Shown here in pieces: positions 1 to 5,285 of a stretch of DNA of 7,270 nucleotides (the stretch's first letter is position 1; each line of letters starts with the position of its first letter). The notes beneath the pieces were generated by a model. It did not search any database. It was not told where the DNA came from and saw only the letters and a list, made by a program, of their open reading frames with translations. Made by a program: the position numbers and the translations under genes. This stretch comes from Candidatus Pacearchaeota archaeon (GTDB lineage Archaea > Nanobdellota > Nanobdellia > Pacearchaeales > GW2011-AR1), in the NCBI GenBank assembly GCA_002688335.1, contig NZCQ01000054.1, positions 1 through 7,270 on the forward strand, written 5' to 3'.

Positions 1-21
1 ATGATGTCTGATGATGGCATT

Positions 22-243
22 TTATTCTTTGTTTTTTTCTATTTTCTCTAATTTATCTATACGATCATCCTTGTCTGAACCATAAATTTCTGCTTCTTTT
101 CCCCAATATTTTGGGGTTGTATCTTTTGATCCTTGTTCATCTTGGGATTTCAGAATATGCTTATCTTCTTGTGTTTTTAATCCTTTGATTTGTTTTAATA
201 GCCTCTTCTTACGTTTTTTTCTTTCTATTTTTCTTTTGCCCAT
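22..243 (-). CDS. Small basic, charged protein translated after the NTase
   Basis: A 73-residue, very charged protein of unknown function. The N-terminus (MGKRKIERKKRKKRLLKQIK) is almost all Lys/Arg, suggesting nucleic-acid contact. The middle carries a KDTTPKYW segment and the C-terminus (about 58-73) is a charged helix rich in Lys, Glu and Asp. There is no signal peptide or membrane segment. Its ATG lies inside the end of the upstream NTase gene (19-nt overlap, different frame), with no clear Shine-Dalgarno sequence, so translational coupling is likely. The tight overlap suggests a partner of the NTase, as in MNT-type two-gene modules, but it is too short and unlike a HEPN domain. I have a faint impression that small archaeal proteins of this style with a DTTP-x-YW motif occur elsewhere, but cannot verify it. 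Existence of the gene is fairly likely; function is unknown. Confidence 0.6.
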   Translation of the reverse strand: MGKRKIERKKRKKRLLKQIKGLKTQEDKHILKSQDEQGSKDTTPKYWGKEAEIYGSDKDDRIDKLEKIEKNKE

Positions 244-1001
244 TTTTCTAATCTTTTTATCATGCCCTCTAAGATTTTAATCAATTCTTCAGCATCATCT
301 ATTGTTACATGGTTCCTGTTAGAATTCTTATCTTCTCTTACTGCCTGATATCTGTTGTATACTCTTTCATTGTTTATAATTTTCATTAATTTTCTTTTGT
401 TCCATAATTTACTTTTTATTATCGAATCTAATATATAGGCTCCCCTTATTCTTAGTACTAATGAATATGCTACCGAGTCTCCAGTTTTTTTATTTTTTAA
501 TTTTTTATCTAATTCTATGATTTCCTTACCTTTTTTTATTGAGTTCCTTGTTGATTTGACATAAGTTAAGACTCCTTTTTTTGTTAGTTTGTATTTTTTA
601 TATTCTTCAATTAAGTTTGAATTAATTATTGTTTTTGCCTCAATTATCATTGGCAAATAATATATGGGATTTTCCTTGAGGCTTTTTTTTATCTTTTCTT
701 CAGTTACAAGGGTTAGGTTATAGTTTTCTTCATCTATGATTCTAGAGGTTTCCTTAGTTATTACTAGAATATCTATATCGCTGTGTTCATCAGCTTCCTT
801 TCTAGCTATGCTTCCTATTTGGTAGATCCCCTTTACTTCTTGTAATAAATCTTCTTCTATTAATATATTTAATACTTTTTTCCTTATTGTTTTAGAATCT
901 GGATTTATTAATTGTACAACTACTTGTTTGTTAAGCCATTCTCTTGGCAGTAATACTCCTGCAGATGTTCCAACTTCTCTTGTTTGCTTTATTATTCTCA
1001 T
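225..1001 (-). CDS. Nucleotidyltransferase (MNT fold) with AbrB/SpoVT-like N-terminus
   Basis: A 258-residue protein. Residues 1-33 (from MRIIKQTREVGTSAGVLLPR) match the swapped-hairpin AbrB/SpoVT style seen in archaeal regulators. Residues about 40-125 form a minimal nucleotidyltransferase domain with the signature GS-x10-DxD (G63, S64, D75, D77; IGSIARKEADEHSDIDILV). Residues about 138-258 are helical and Lys/Glu-rich, with a SVAYSLVLRIRGAYILDSI helix of unknown family. MNT enzymes transfer NMP groups to proteins, RNA or small molecules; the substrate here cannot be read. A longer reading starts at 1013 (MHYN...), but the ATG at 1001 is preferred: the TATA box at 1023-1030 is centred about 25 nt upstream, giving a leaderless mRNA, and the AbrB motif begins there. 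A DNA-binding N-terminus plus a palindrome at the start suggests autoregulation. The last 19 nt overlap the small basic gene downstream. Confidence 0.85.
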   Translation of the reverse strand: MRIIKQTREVGTSAGVLLPREWLNKQVVVQLINPDSKTIRKKVLNILIEEDLLQEVKGIYQIGSIARKEADEHSDIDILVITKETSRIIDEENYNLTLVTEEKIKKSLKENPIYYLPMIIEAKTIINSNLIEEYKKYKLTKKGVLTYVKSTRNSIKKGKEIIELDKKLKNKKTGDSVAYSLVLRIRGAYILDSIIKSKLWNKRKLMKIINNERVYNRYQAVREDKNSNRNHVTIDDAEELIKILEGMIKRLEKWAKEK

Positions 1002-1019
1002 ATTATAATGCATTATAAT
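1002..1019. promoter_or_regulatory. Perfect 18-bp palindrome at the NTase start, candidate operator
   Basis: ATTATAATGCATTATAAT is its own reverse complement. It fills the space between the NTase TATA box (1023-1030) and the preferred start codon (1001), where a bound dimer would block initiation. Since the NTase has an AbrB-like N-terminus, autorepression is a reasonable inference. The palindrome is AT-rich, so chance is possible, but 18 perfect base pairs in this exact position is notable. Confidence 0.5.
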
Positions 1020-1022
1020 GTG

Positions 1023-1030
1023 TATTTAAA
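1023..1030 (-). promoter_or_regulatory. TATA box for the AbrB-NTase gene
   Basis: The minus strand reads TTTAAATA, centred near 1026.5, about 25 nt upstream of the ATG at 1001. This predicts transcription starting at or next to the start codon (leaderless) and decides between the two possible starts. Confidence 0.55.
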
Positions 1031-1055
1031 TGTTTTGTTTTTGATAGATGAAAAG

Positions 1056-1065
1056 ATATTTAAAG
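1056..1065 (+). promoter_or_regulatory. TATA box for the small membrane protein gene
   Basis: ATATTTAAAG follows the purine-rich AAAAG (BRE-like). A start site about 26 nt downstream falls near 1086, giving a leader of about 10 nt that would just include GAGGTG. It lies back to back with the TATA box of the divergent NTase gene. Confidence 0.5.
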
Positions 1066-1086
1066 TTATTTTATCATAGTATTAGA

Positions 1087-1092
1087 GAGGTG
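1087..1092 (+). promoter_or_regulatory. Shine-Dalgarno GAGGTG, favours start at 1097
   Basis: GAGGTG complements the conserved 3' end of archaeal 16S rRNA. It ends 1 nt before the ATG at 1094 but 4 nt before the ATG at 1097, so the second ATG is the better start. It is the clearest Shine-Dalgarno site in the window. Confidence 0.5.
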
Positions 1093-1096
1093 GATG

Positions 1097-1378
1097 ATGA
1101 GAAAAATAATTGGGTATTTGCTTGCGTTGGTTGGCTTGTTGGTTTTGGCAGCTAATTCTGCTGTTGGTAGGGGCTATTTTACTTTTTTGGAAGAGATTAG
1201 TAGTGCGATTGTTGTGGGGGTTGGAATGGTTTTTGTTATTTTGGGAGTGGTTGTTTTGATTGTTATGAATAAGGGGGGGGGAAGTAAGTGGGGTATTGGG
1301 CAGGTAGAGAATGAGGTTCCTATTTATCATGGCGATGGTAAGAAGAGAAAGATAGTTGGTTATAAAGTTGAGAAGTGA
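1097..1378 (+). CDS. Small two-helix membrane protein
   Basis: A 93-residue membrane protein, or 94 if the ATG at 1094 is used; the Shine-Dalgarno spacing favours 1097. Two hydrophobic helices span about residues 4-22 (IIGYLLALVGLLVLAA) and 34-56 (AIVVGVGMVFVILGVVVLIV). A soluble tail follows, ending in EVPIYHGDGKKRKIVGYKVEK-like text (residues about 73-93). This tail style is, from memory, common at the ends of small DPANN membrane proteins, but it has no named function. A run of nine G bases (1273-1281) encodes the KGGG linker after the second helix and would be prone to slippage. The stop (TGA) is 3 bp from the end of the coding-looking extension of the convergent gene at 1382. Function unknown. 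Confidence 0.8.
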   Translation: MRKIIGYLLALVGLLVLAANSAVGRGYFTFLEEISSAIVVGVGMVFVILGVVVLIVMNKGGGSKWGIGQVENEVPIYHGDGKKRKIVGYKVEK

Positions 1379-1381
1379 ATC

Positions 1382-1465
1382 TTATAGTTTTCTAGCAATT
1401 CTTGCAACCTTTCTTCTGAGATCTTCTGCTTCTCTAGGTAAGCTTGCTTCTTTAGCCTCCTTTGC
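1382..1465 (-). other. In-frame coding extension beyond the TAA of the 1466-2278 gene
   Basis: Directly after the TAA at 1466-1468 the same frame stays open for 27 codons. It encodes a charged, helix-forming segment (AKEAKEASLPREAED, then LRRKVARIARKL) and ends in TAA at 1382-1384. Composition and periodicity match the coiled-coil-like tail upstream. The TAA could derive from a Lys codon (AAA to TAA) by one base change. If so, this is the cut-off end of the gene; read-through of TAA is a less likely alternative. A sequencing error is also possible. Confidence 0.6.
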
Positions 1466-2278
1466 TTATGCATACTTGTCTAATATACTTTCTCTTTGTT
1501 TTTCAAGTCTATTAATTAAAGCTGTATTGGGATCTTCTGCTTTTCTAGCCGCTGAAATAGCATGCTCGATATGTGCAAGTTTCACATCATAAATAGATTT
1601 TTTTGCTTTTGCGTGTTTTAATTCATCAAATTGTCTATGTATCCAATGATCAAAAGCCATATTTAATAATATAAATATGATTGCTCCAACGTAAAACCAA
1701 AAAGCTATGTCAGGCGTATCTGCAAACCAATCCCCTTTTTTATGAGTAATGGGAATAGCATATCTTAAATACCAATCAAATATATAAAAGGATAAAAATA
1801 AAAGCCAGGTTATGAATCTAACCCATCCGCTTGAGAAAACTGAATGATTAAATGCGAAGAAAATTAATAATGGCCCTACAACAATGACAAACATACCAAG
1901 TACAGAGTAGTTAATGAGTAGGGCATCTAGGAGTTTTATATCTGTAACTTTTGGCAGATATCTAATGGATAAGGCTGCTACACTAAGACTTAGAATGAAG
2001 ATTATTCTTTTATTTAATGCAAATGCATCAATGTTTTTTAAAGACATAAATGATATCGCATATATTACAAAGAAGAATATTAATTTAGCAAATATATATT
2101 GATCATCACTCTCTACTCCAAGGATGGGTCCTAAAACTGATGCTATGGAGTTTATGGTTTCAGTAACAAATGTTTCAATTCCCCCCTGAATTTCTTTTAT
2201 GGTTGGTTGTGCAGAAACGAAACTGATGGAAAGGATTAATAATAAAGATAGGACTAACAACAACTTCTCTTTTTTCAT
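1466..2278 (-). CDS. Five-helix membrane protein with signal peptide and coiled-coil tail, probably C-terminally truncated
   Basis: A 270-residue membrane protein of unknown function. A signal peptide occupies residues 1-23 with likely cleavage at VSA|Q. Membrane helices are predicted by eye at about 61-80, 91-108, 118-143, 153-172 and 191-209. Residues 210-270 form a charged coiled-coil-like tail (HIEHAISAARKAED), which should lie in the cytoplasm. Comparison by eye with the divergent neighbour at 2361-3122 shows the same plan: signal peptide, NYSVLGMF versus NYGIMGAT at helix 3, and a tryptophan/aromatic helix 4 followed by KKGDW versus QEGEW. They are probably paralogues. The in-frame TAA at 1466 is followed by 27 coding-looking codons, so the present product may be about 28 residues shorter than its ancestor. 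The TATA box at 2299-2308 gives a leaderless start at 2278. Confidence 0.82.
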   Translation of the reverse strand: MKKEKLLLVLSLLLILSISFVSAQPTIKEIQGGIETFVTETINSIASVLGPILGVESDDQYIFAKLIFFFVIYAISFMSLKNIDAFALNKRIIFILSLSVAALSIRYLPKVTDIKLLDALLINYSVLGMFVIVVGPLLIFFAFNHSVFSSGWVRFITWLLFLSFYIFDWYLRYAIPITHKKGDWFADTPDIAFWFYVGAIIFILLNMAFDHWIHRQFDELKHAKAKKSIYDVKLAHIEHAISAARKAEDPNTALINRLEKQRESILDKYA

Positions 2279-2298
2279 AATTGGATTAGTAAAGAGTT

Positions 2299-2308
2299 CT
2301 TTAAAAAG
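2299..2308 (-). promoter_or_regulatory. TATA box for the 1466-2278 gene
   Basis: The minus strand reads CTTTTTAAAG, centred near 2303.5, about 25.5 nt from the ATG at 2278. This is the leaderless spacing seen at several other genes here. Confidence 0.5.
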
Positions 2309-2331
2309 ATTTGTTTTGAGTTAAAGAAATG

Positions 2332-2339
2332 TTTATAAA
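2332..2339 (+). promoter_or_regulatory. TATA box for the 2361-3122 gene
   Basis: TTTATAAA, preceded by the purine-rich AAAGAAATG, is centred 25.5 nt before the ATG at 2361. A GGAG at 2353-2356 lies 4 nt before the ATG and would serve as a Shine-Dalgarno site only if transcription began earlier than predicted. Confidence 0.6.
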
Positions 2340-2360
2340 TAAGATATTATTAGGAGTATC

Positions 2361-3122
2361 ATGAAAAAGGTGTTTGTGAGTTTTGTCTTGTTATTGTTAG
2401 TTTTATCTTCTATGAGTTTTGTGTTGGGGCAGGAAGAGGTTAAGGCTTCTGATTTATTGCAGGGCGGAGAATCTGCTGGGAAGTATGCTGCTGAAGCAAC
2501 CCATGGTTTTTTTAGTTTTATGTTTAGCAATGATACTGGGGGGGTTGCTTGGGGCACTGCGTTCTTTCTGGGAATTTTATTATTTTTAATTGTGTGGAAA
2601 GTGATCCCGTTGGTTTTCGGAGATCATAAGTTTTGGAACTTTTTTATTTCAATTGTGATTACTGTATTGGCTATGTATGCTATACCGGATGATATTTATG
2701 GAGTGATTAATGCGAATTATGGAATAATGGGAGCAACTATTCTGTCATCTATCCCTTTTTTAATAACTCTTGTTTTGAGCGTTACTGTTAGAAATCAATT
2801 GGTTGCTAGGCTTATTTGGACATGGTTTACAGTTTACTATTTTATGTTTTATATTTACCTTAGTATTCCTTTGTTTCAGCAAGAAGGGGAATGGGTTTTA
2901 TGGAATGCTAATGCGGTTCCAAGCACTTTACCTTATCTGATTGCGACGATTTTTGGGCTTATCCTTATCCTTTTTGTTCCATCTGTTAGGGGGCTTGTTT
3001 TTAAAGGCAAGATGGGGGCTTTAGAAGAGTCTGCAGATAAGATTATTCAAAGAGGAGGATTATTACATAACTTACAGAAGGAAGAGCTTGAGGTTTCTTA
3101 TGGGGATGGGGGGGGTATTTAA
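2361..3122 (+). CDS. Five-helix membrane protein with signal peptide and GDGGGI C-terminus
   Basis: A 253-residue membrane protein of unrecognised family. The signal peptide covers residues 1-23 (MKKVFVSFVLLLLVLSSMSF, likely cleavage VLG|Q). An outside segment of about 40 residues is followed by helices at about 63-85, 91-108, 119-142, 149-171 and 187-206. A cytoplasmic tail (207-253) ends in SYGDGGGI. Topology and several motifs parallel the divergent gene at 1466-2278. The last six residues are identical to those of the next gene, although the codons differ. Homopolymer runs G7 (2538-2544) and G8 (3108-3115) stand out in this AT-rich DNA. It has its own TATA box (2332-2339) and a leaderless start, and lies 34 nt upstream of the next gene on the same strand, so read-through transcription is possible. 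Function unknown; a transport, secretion or envelope complex is only a guess. Confidence 0.88.
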   Translation: MKKVFVSFVLLLLVLSSMSFVLGQEEVKASDLLQGGESAGKYAAEATHGFFSFMFSNDTGGVAWGTAFFLGILLFLIVWKVIPLVFGDHKFWNFFISIVITVLAMYAIPDDIYGVINANYGIMGATILSSIPFLITLVLSVTVRNQLVARLIWTWFTVYYFMFYIYLSIPLFQQEGEWVLWNANAVPSTLPYLIATIFGLILILFVPSVRGLVFKGKMGALEESADKIIQRGGLLHNLQKEELEVSYGDGGGI

Positions 3123-3128
3123 TAACCC

Positions 3129-3135
3129 TTAAAAA
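3129..3135 (+). promoter_or_regulatory. TATA box for the 3157-3858 gene, fixes its start
   Basis: TTAAAAA is centred near 3132, 25 nt before the ATG at 3157. This leaderless spacing supports 3157 rather than the upstream TTG at 3139 as the start. The box is weaker than the others. Confidence 0.45.
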
Positions 3136-3156
3136 CCTTTGAGTCTTGCTTTTCTT

Positions 3157-3858
3157 ATGGTTAGTAAAAAAGGTGTTTTTGTTTTTTGTTTATTAGTTAG
3201 TTTAATATTTGTTAGTTTTGCTTTTGCTCAGGATTTGTCTGGGAAAATTACAGAGACTTTTGGAGAAGCCGATGAAACAGGTTTTCCTAAATCGTTTTCT
3301 GAATATGTGGAGAAAGCTAGAGATTATAAGGCAAGAAATGATGATAGGGAATTTATAAGAAAGTCTCTTTTTGGATATGTCGCTGAGACTCCAGTTATGA
3401 GGGGAATTGTTTATTATACTCATAAGTTTTTTTCTTTTTTTGATCCGTTATGGAGATATACATTTGGCATGGAGTTTGATTGGAATCTTGCTTTTTTTGC
3501 TCATATCTCAATTTGGATTATATTGATTGTTTTTATATTTTATCCTGCAAGTGTTTTGTTTGGTAGTGGAAAAATGGCTAGTTTAGTTATTGCAGCGATT
3601 ATTGCTTCCTTGGCTGGATCTACAGGAATTATTGGGATGGCTGTCGATCAATTGGAAGTTATGGTTACAAACCTCTGGATCTTTTTAATTGCTGTTGTTA
3701 TAACAATAATCGTTGTGGCTTTGTATATTGCTTTCTTTCGCAAAGCTGAGGAGGAGTCAAAGGAGGAGGATGTGGAGAGAGCTAAAGAAAGTATAAGGGC
3801 TCATGGAAAAGTTTCACAAAAGGCTTTGGAAGAATTTGGGGATGGTGGGGGAATTTAG
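3157..3858 (+). CDS. Membrane protein with signal peptide, ectodomain, three helices and GDGGGI C-terminus
   Basis: A 233-residue protein from the ATG at 3157. A frame extension to a TTG at 3139 is rejected because it would put extra residues before a clean signal peptide (MVSKKGVFVFCLLVSLIFVS, likely cleavage AFA|Q at 24). Residues 25-108 form a charged, aromatic-rich outside domain. Helices follow at about 110-132, 141-162 and 172-194. The cytoplasmic tail (195-233) begins FRKAEEESKEED and ends EFGDGGGI, the same last six residues as the gene upstream. The three-helix block resembles helices 1-3 of the two neighbouring membrane proteins, so a distant common origin is plausible. The gene ends 26 bp from the convergent gene at 3885. 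I do not recognise the family; the function is unknown, presumably linked to the gene upstream. Confidence 0.86.
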   Translation: MVSKKGVFVFCLLVSLIFVSFAFAQDLSGKITETFGEADETGFPKSFSEYVEKARDYKARNDDREFIRKSLFGYVAETPVMRGIVYYTHKFFSFFDPLWRYTFGMEFDWNLAFFAHISIWIILIVFIFYPASVLFGSGKMASLVIAAIIASLAGSTGIIGMAVDQLEVMVTNLWIFLIAVVITIIVVALYIAFFRKAEEESKEEDVERAKESIRAHGKVSQKALEEFGDGGGI

Positions 3859-3860
3859 TG

Positions 3861-3870
3861 CTTAAAAAGA
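3861..3870 (-). terminator. Possible T-tract terminator of the 3885-5174 gene
   Basis: The minus strand reads TCTTTTTAAG about 15 nt after the stop codon of the minus-strand gene, without a hairpin. Archaeal termination often needs only a T-tract. It is short, so the call is weak. Confidence 0.25.
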
Positions 3871-3884
3871 GGTTTCAGTGTTTT

Positions 3885-5174
3885 CTAATGACCAAATTGA
3901 GGCCTGCTGCCTGGTTTTCCTCTTTCAGATATTGGATTTGGGGGCCATTTGAAATCTCTAGAGTTATTTTGTGATGGATATTCTTTTTTTCTGGAGTTGT
4001 CTTCATTAGTGCCGGGTTCTATTTCAACAGAATCGTCATAAAGATTTCTCCCATCAAGTAAGCTTTTATATTTTTTAGTTTCGTTCTCTAGCATATCATT
4101 TATTCTTGAATTTCCCCCTTCAGCTTCAATCCTATATGATTCAATTGGTTTAACACTTGAATCTGAAAATATTATTTCATGATCAAAGTTAATTACTTCT
4201 CCATCATTATTTAGAAGAAGTTCTCTAACTATTGTATTGTCATAACTATTCCTGCCAAATTTGTCTATGTGTGAATTAGTCTTTGTTATCAATAATTTTA
4301 CTTTTGGTTGATATTCTGTATCTTCTCGGTCAGGGTCTTCACTTTGATTTGAAAGGATGTACTTTTTTATCTCATAGCCATTAATTTCTTTTTTTTCAAT
4401 TAATTTCTCGCTTTCTTTTCCTCCGCTGAACCATGACCATGAGCTGTTTGCTTTTGTTTCTAGATTATCTCCTGCAGTTGTACTTCCTTTGTCTGGTTTA
4501 TTTGAATCTGAGCTTCCTGAAAAAATGCTTGGTATCCATGTTAAACCATATAGTGCGGCTAATGCAGCTATGGGTACAATACATCCGCCCTTGTTTAGAG
4601 CCCATCCTCCAAATTGGGGAGCTTTTTCTTTAACCAATCCGCCCAATTGATAGACTTTGTCTCTAGCAAATAAGCTTATTAGGCCTAATCCTCCTCCAAT
4701 TGAAGGCCCAACGATTGAGCTAGCATAATTTTCACCCCCAAATAATTTCTGAATTCCATATCCAATTCCGGCCCCGATACTTGCGGCTGCAACAGATCCA
4801 ATTACTTGGCCAGCTATTTGCCATCCCGATTTTTTTGTTTGATCTGCATCATCATTTGTTTCATTTTCTGGAAGATCATTTACACGAGTTCTTAAGTCAC
4901 CATCTCTCACTCCTAGGTCAGTATTTATTACTGGGGAATTTTCTGAGTTAGGATTATATTCATGTCCTGTATTGAGGGGTTGATCGATATAGGGAGATTT
5001 TATAATAATTTCATCTTGTCCTGGATTATTTTTTGCTTGGTAGGATTCTTTCGCTAACTCCGTTATTTCATGATCTGTTAACTCTTTGCCATTAGGTAAC
5101 TCTACGTGCCCATATTTAGGGACCTCTGCATAGAGCTTTCCTCCTGCTTCATGTACTTCTATTTCTTCTACCAT
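3885..5174 (-). CDS. Glycine-zipper membrane protein, unknown function
   Basis: A 429-residue protein that I do not recognise. Residues 1-115 are soluble and acidic, opening with a short beta-rich stretch (EVHEAGGKLYAEVPKYGHVE). Residues about 119-145 and 150-170 are glycine-rich hydrophobic helices (VIGSVAAASIGAGIGYGI and IVGPSIGGGLGLISLFA), the small-xxx-small pattern of glycine zippers that pack tightly in membranes. A third helix spans about 196-217. Residues 257-370 look like a compact beta-rich domain (GYEIKKYILSN, VKLLITKTN, VINFDHEIIF), and the last 50 residues are polar and Pro/Asn-rich. There is no signal peptide. It is divergent from the SPFH-like gene across 111 bp, so the two may be co-regulated and interact. 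TATA box at 5205-5212 with a leader of about 8 nt and no Shine-Dalgarno site. Confidence 0.82.
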   Translation of the reverse strand: MVEEIEVHEAGGKLYAEVPKYGHVELPNGKELTDHEITELAKESYQAKNNPGQDEIIIKSPYIDQPLNTGHEYNPNSENSPVINTDLGVRDGDLRTRVNDLPENETNDDADQTKKSGWQIAGQVIGSVAAASIGAGIGYGIQKLFGGENYASSIVGPSIGGGLGLISLFARDKVYQLGGLVKEKAPQFGGWALNKGGCIVPIAALAALYGLTWIPSIFSGSSDSNKPDKGSTTAGDNLETKANSSWSWFSGGKESEKLIEKKEINGYEIKKYILSNQSEDPDREDTEYQPKVKLLITKTNSHIDKFGRNSYDNTIVRELLLNNDGEVINFDHEIIFSDSSVKPIESYRIEAEGGNSRINDMLENETKKYKSLLDGRNLYDDSVEIEPGTNEDNSRKKEYPSQNNSRDFKWPPNPISERGKPGSRPQFGH

Positions 5175-5204
5175 TTTCTTTGTATTATTGTTAGTACCAA
5201 TTAG

Positions 5205-5212
5205 TATATAAA
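5205..5212 (-). promoter_or_regulatory. TATA box for the 3885-5174 gene
   Basis: The minus strand reads TTTATATA, centred near 5208.5, about 34 nt from the ATG at 5174. The predicted start site is near 5182, leaving a very short leader (CAAAGAAA). Confidence 0.5.
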
Positions 5213-5256
5213 TGTTTCTACGATTACCTATTTAGTAGTGGTAACATATAGAAAAG

Positions 5257-5264
5257 TTTATAAA
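5257..5264 (+). promoter_or_regulatory. BRE and TATA box for the SPFH-like gene
   Basis: TTTATAAA follows the purine-rich GAAAAG (5251-5256), a good BRE-TATA pair. Its centre is 25.5 nt before the ATG at 5286, predicting a leaderless mRNA. The GGAGTG just after the box lies too far upstream to be a ribosome site. Confidence 0.65.
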
Positions 5265-5285
5265 GGAGTGTGGTGTTGAATATTC

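Noticed and set aside
1..20. Minus-strand ATG at 20 as start of a further gene leaving the window
   Set aside because: It follows the stop at 22 closely, as an operon gene would, but only six codons are visible, which is not enough to support a call.
225..1001. Classical HEPN/MNT pair
   Set aside because: No separate HEPN-length partner and no RxxxxH-type motif was seen in the neighbours; only the MNT half is clear.
1466..1468. Recoded TAA (alternative genetic code)
   Set aside because: TAA ends several other genes in the window, so a genome-wide reassignment is not supported; a nonsense change is simpler.
1356..1592. Plus-strand open frame of 78 codons
   Set aside because: It lies opposite the real minus-strand gene and its extension; its Ser/Leu/Ala text is the mirror of a charged coiled-coil tail.
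3139..3156. TTG start at 3139 for the third membrane protein
   Set aside because: It would precede a clean signal peptide with extra residues, and the TATA box at 3129-3135 is too close to it; the ATG at 3157 has the right spacing.
5221..5246. Imperfect inverted repeat ATTACC...GGTAAC upstream of the SPFH-like gene
   Set aside because: Six-base arms with one mismatch and an 11-bp loop; too weak to separate from chance in this AT-rich region.
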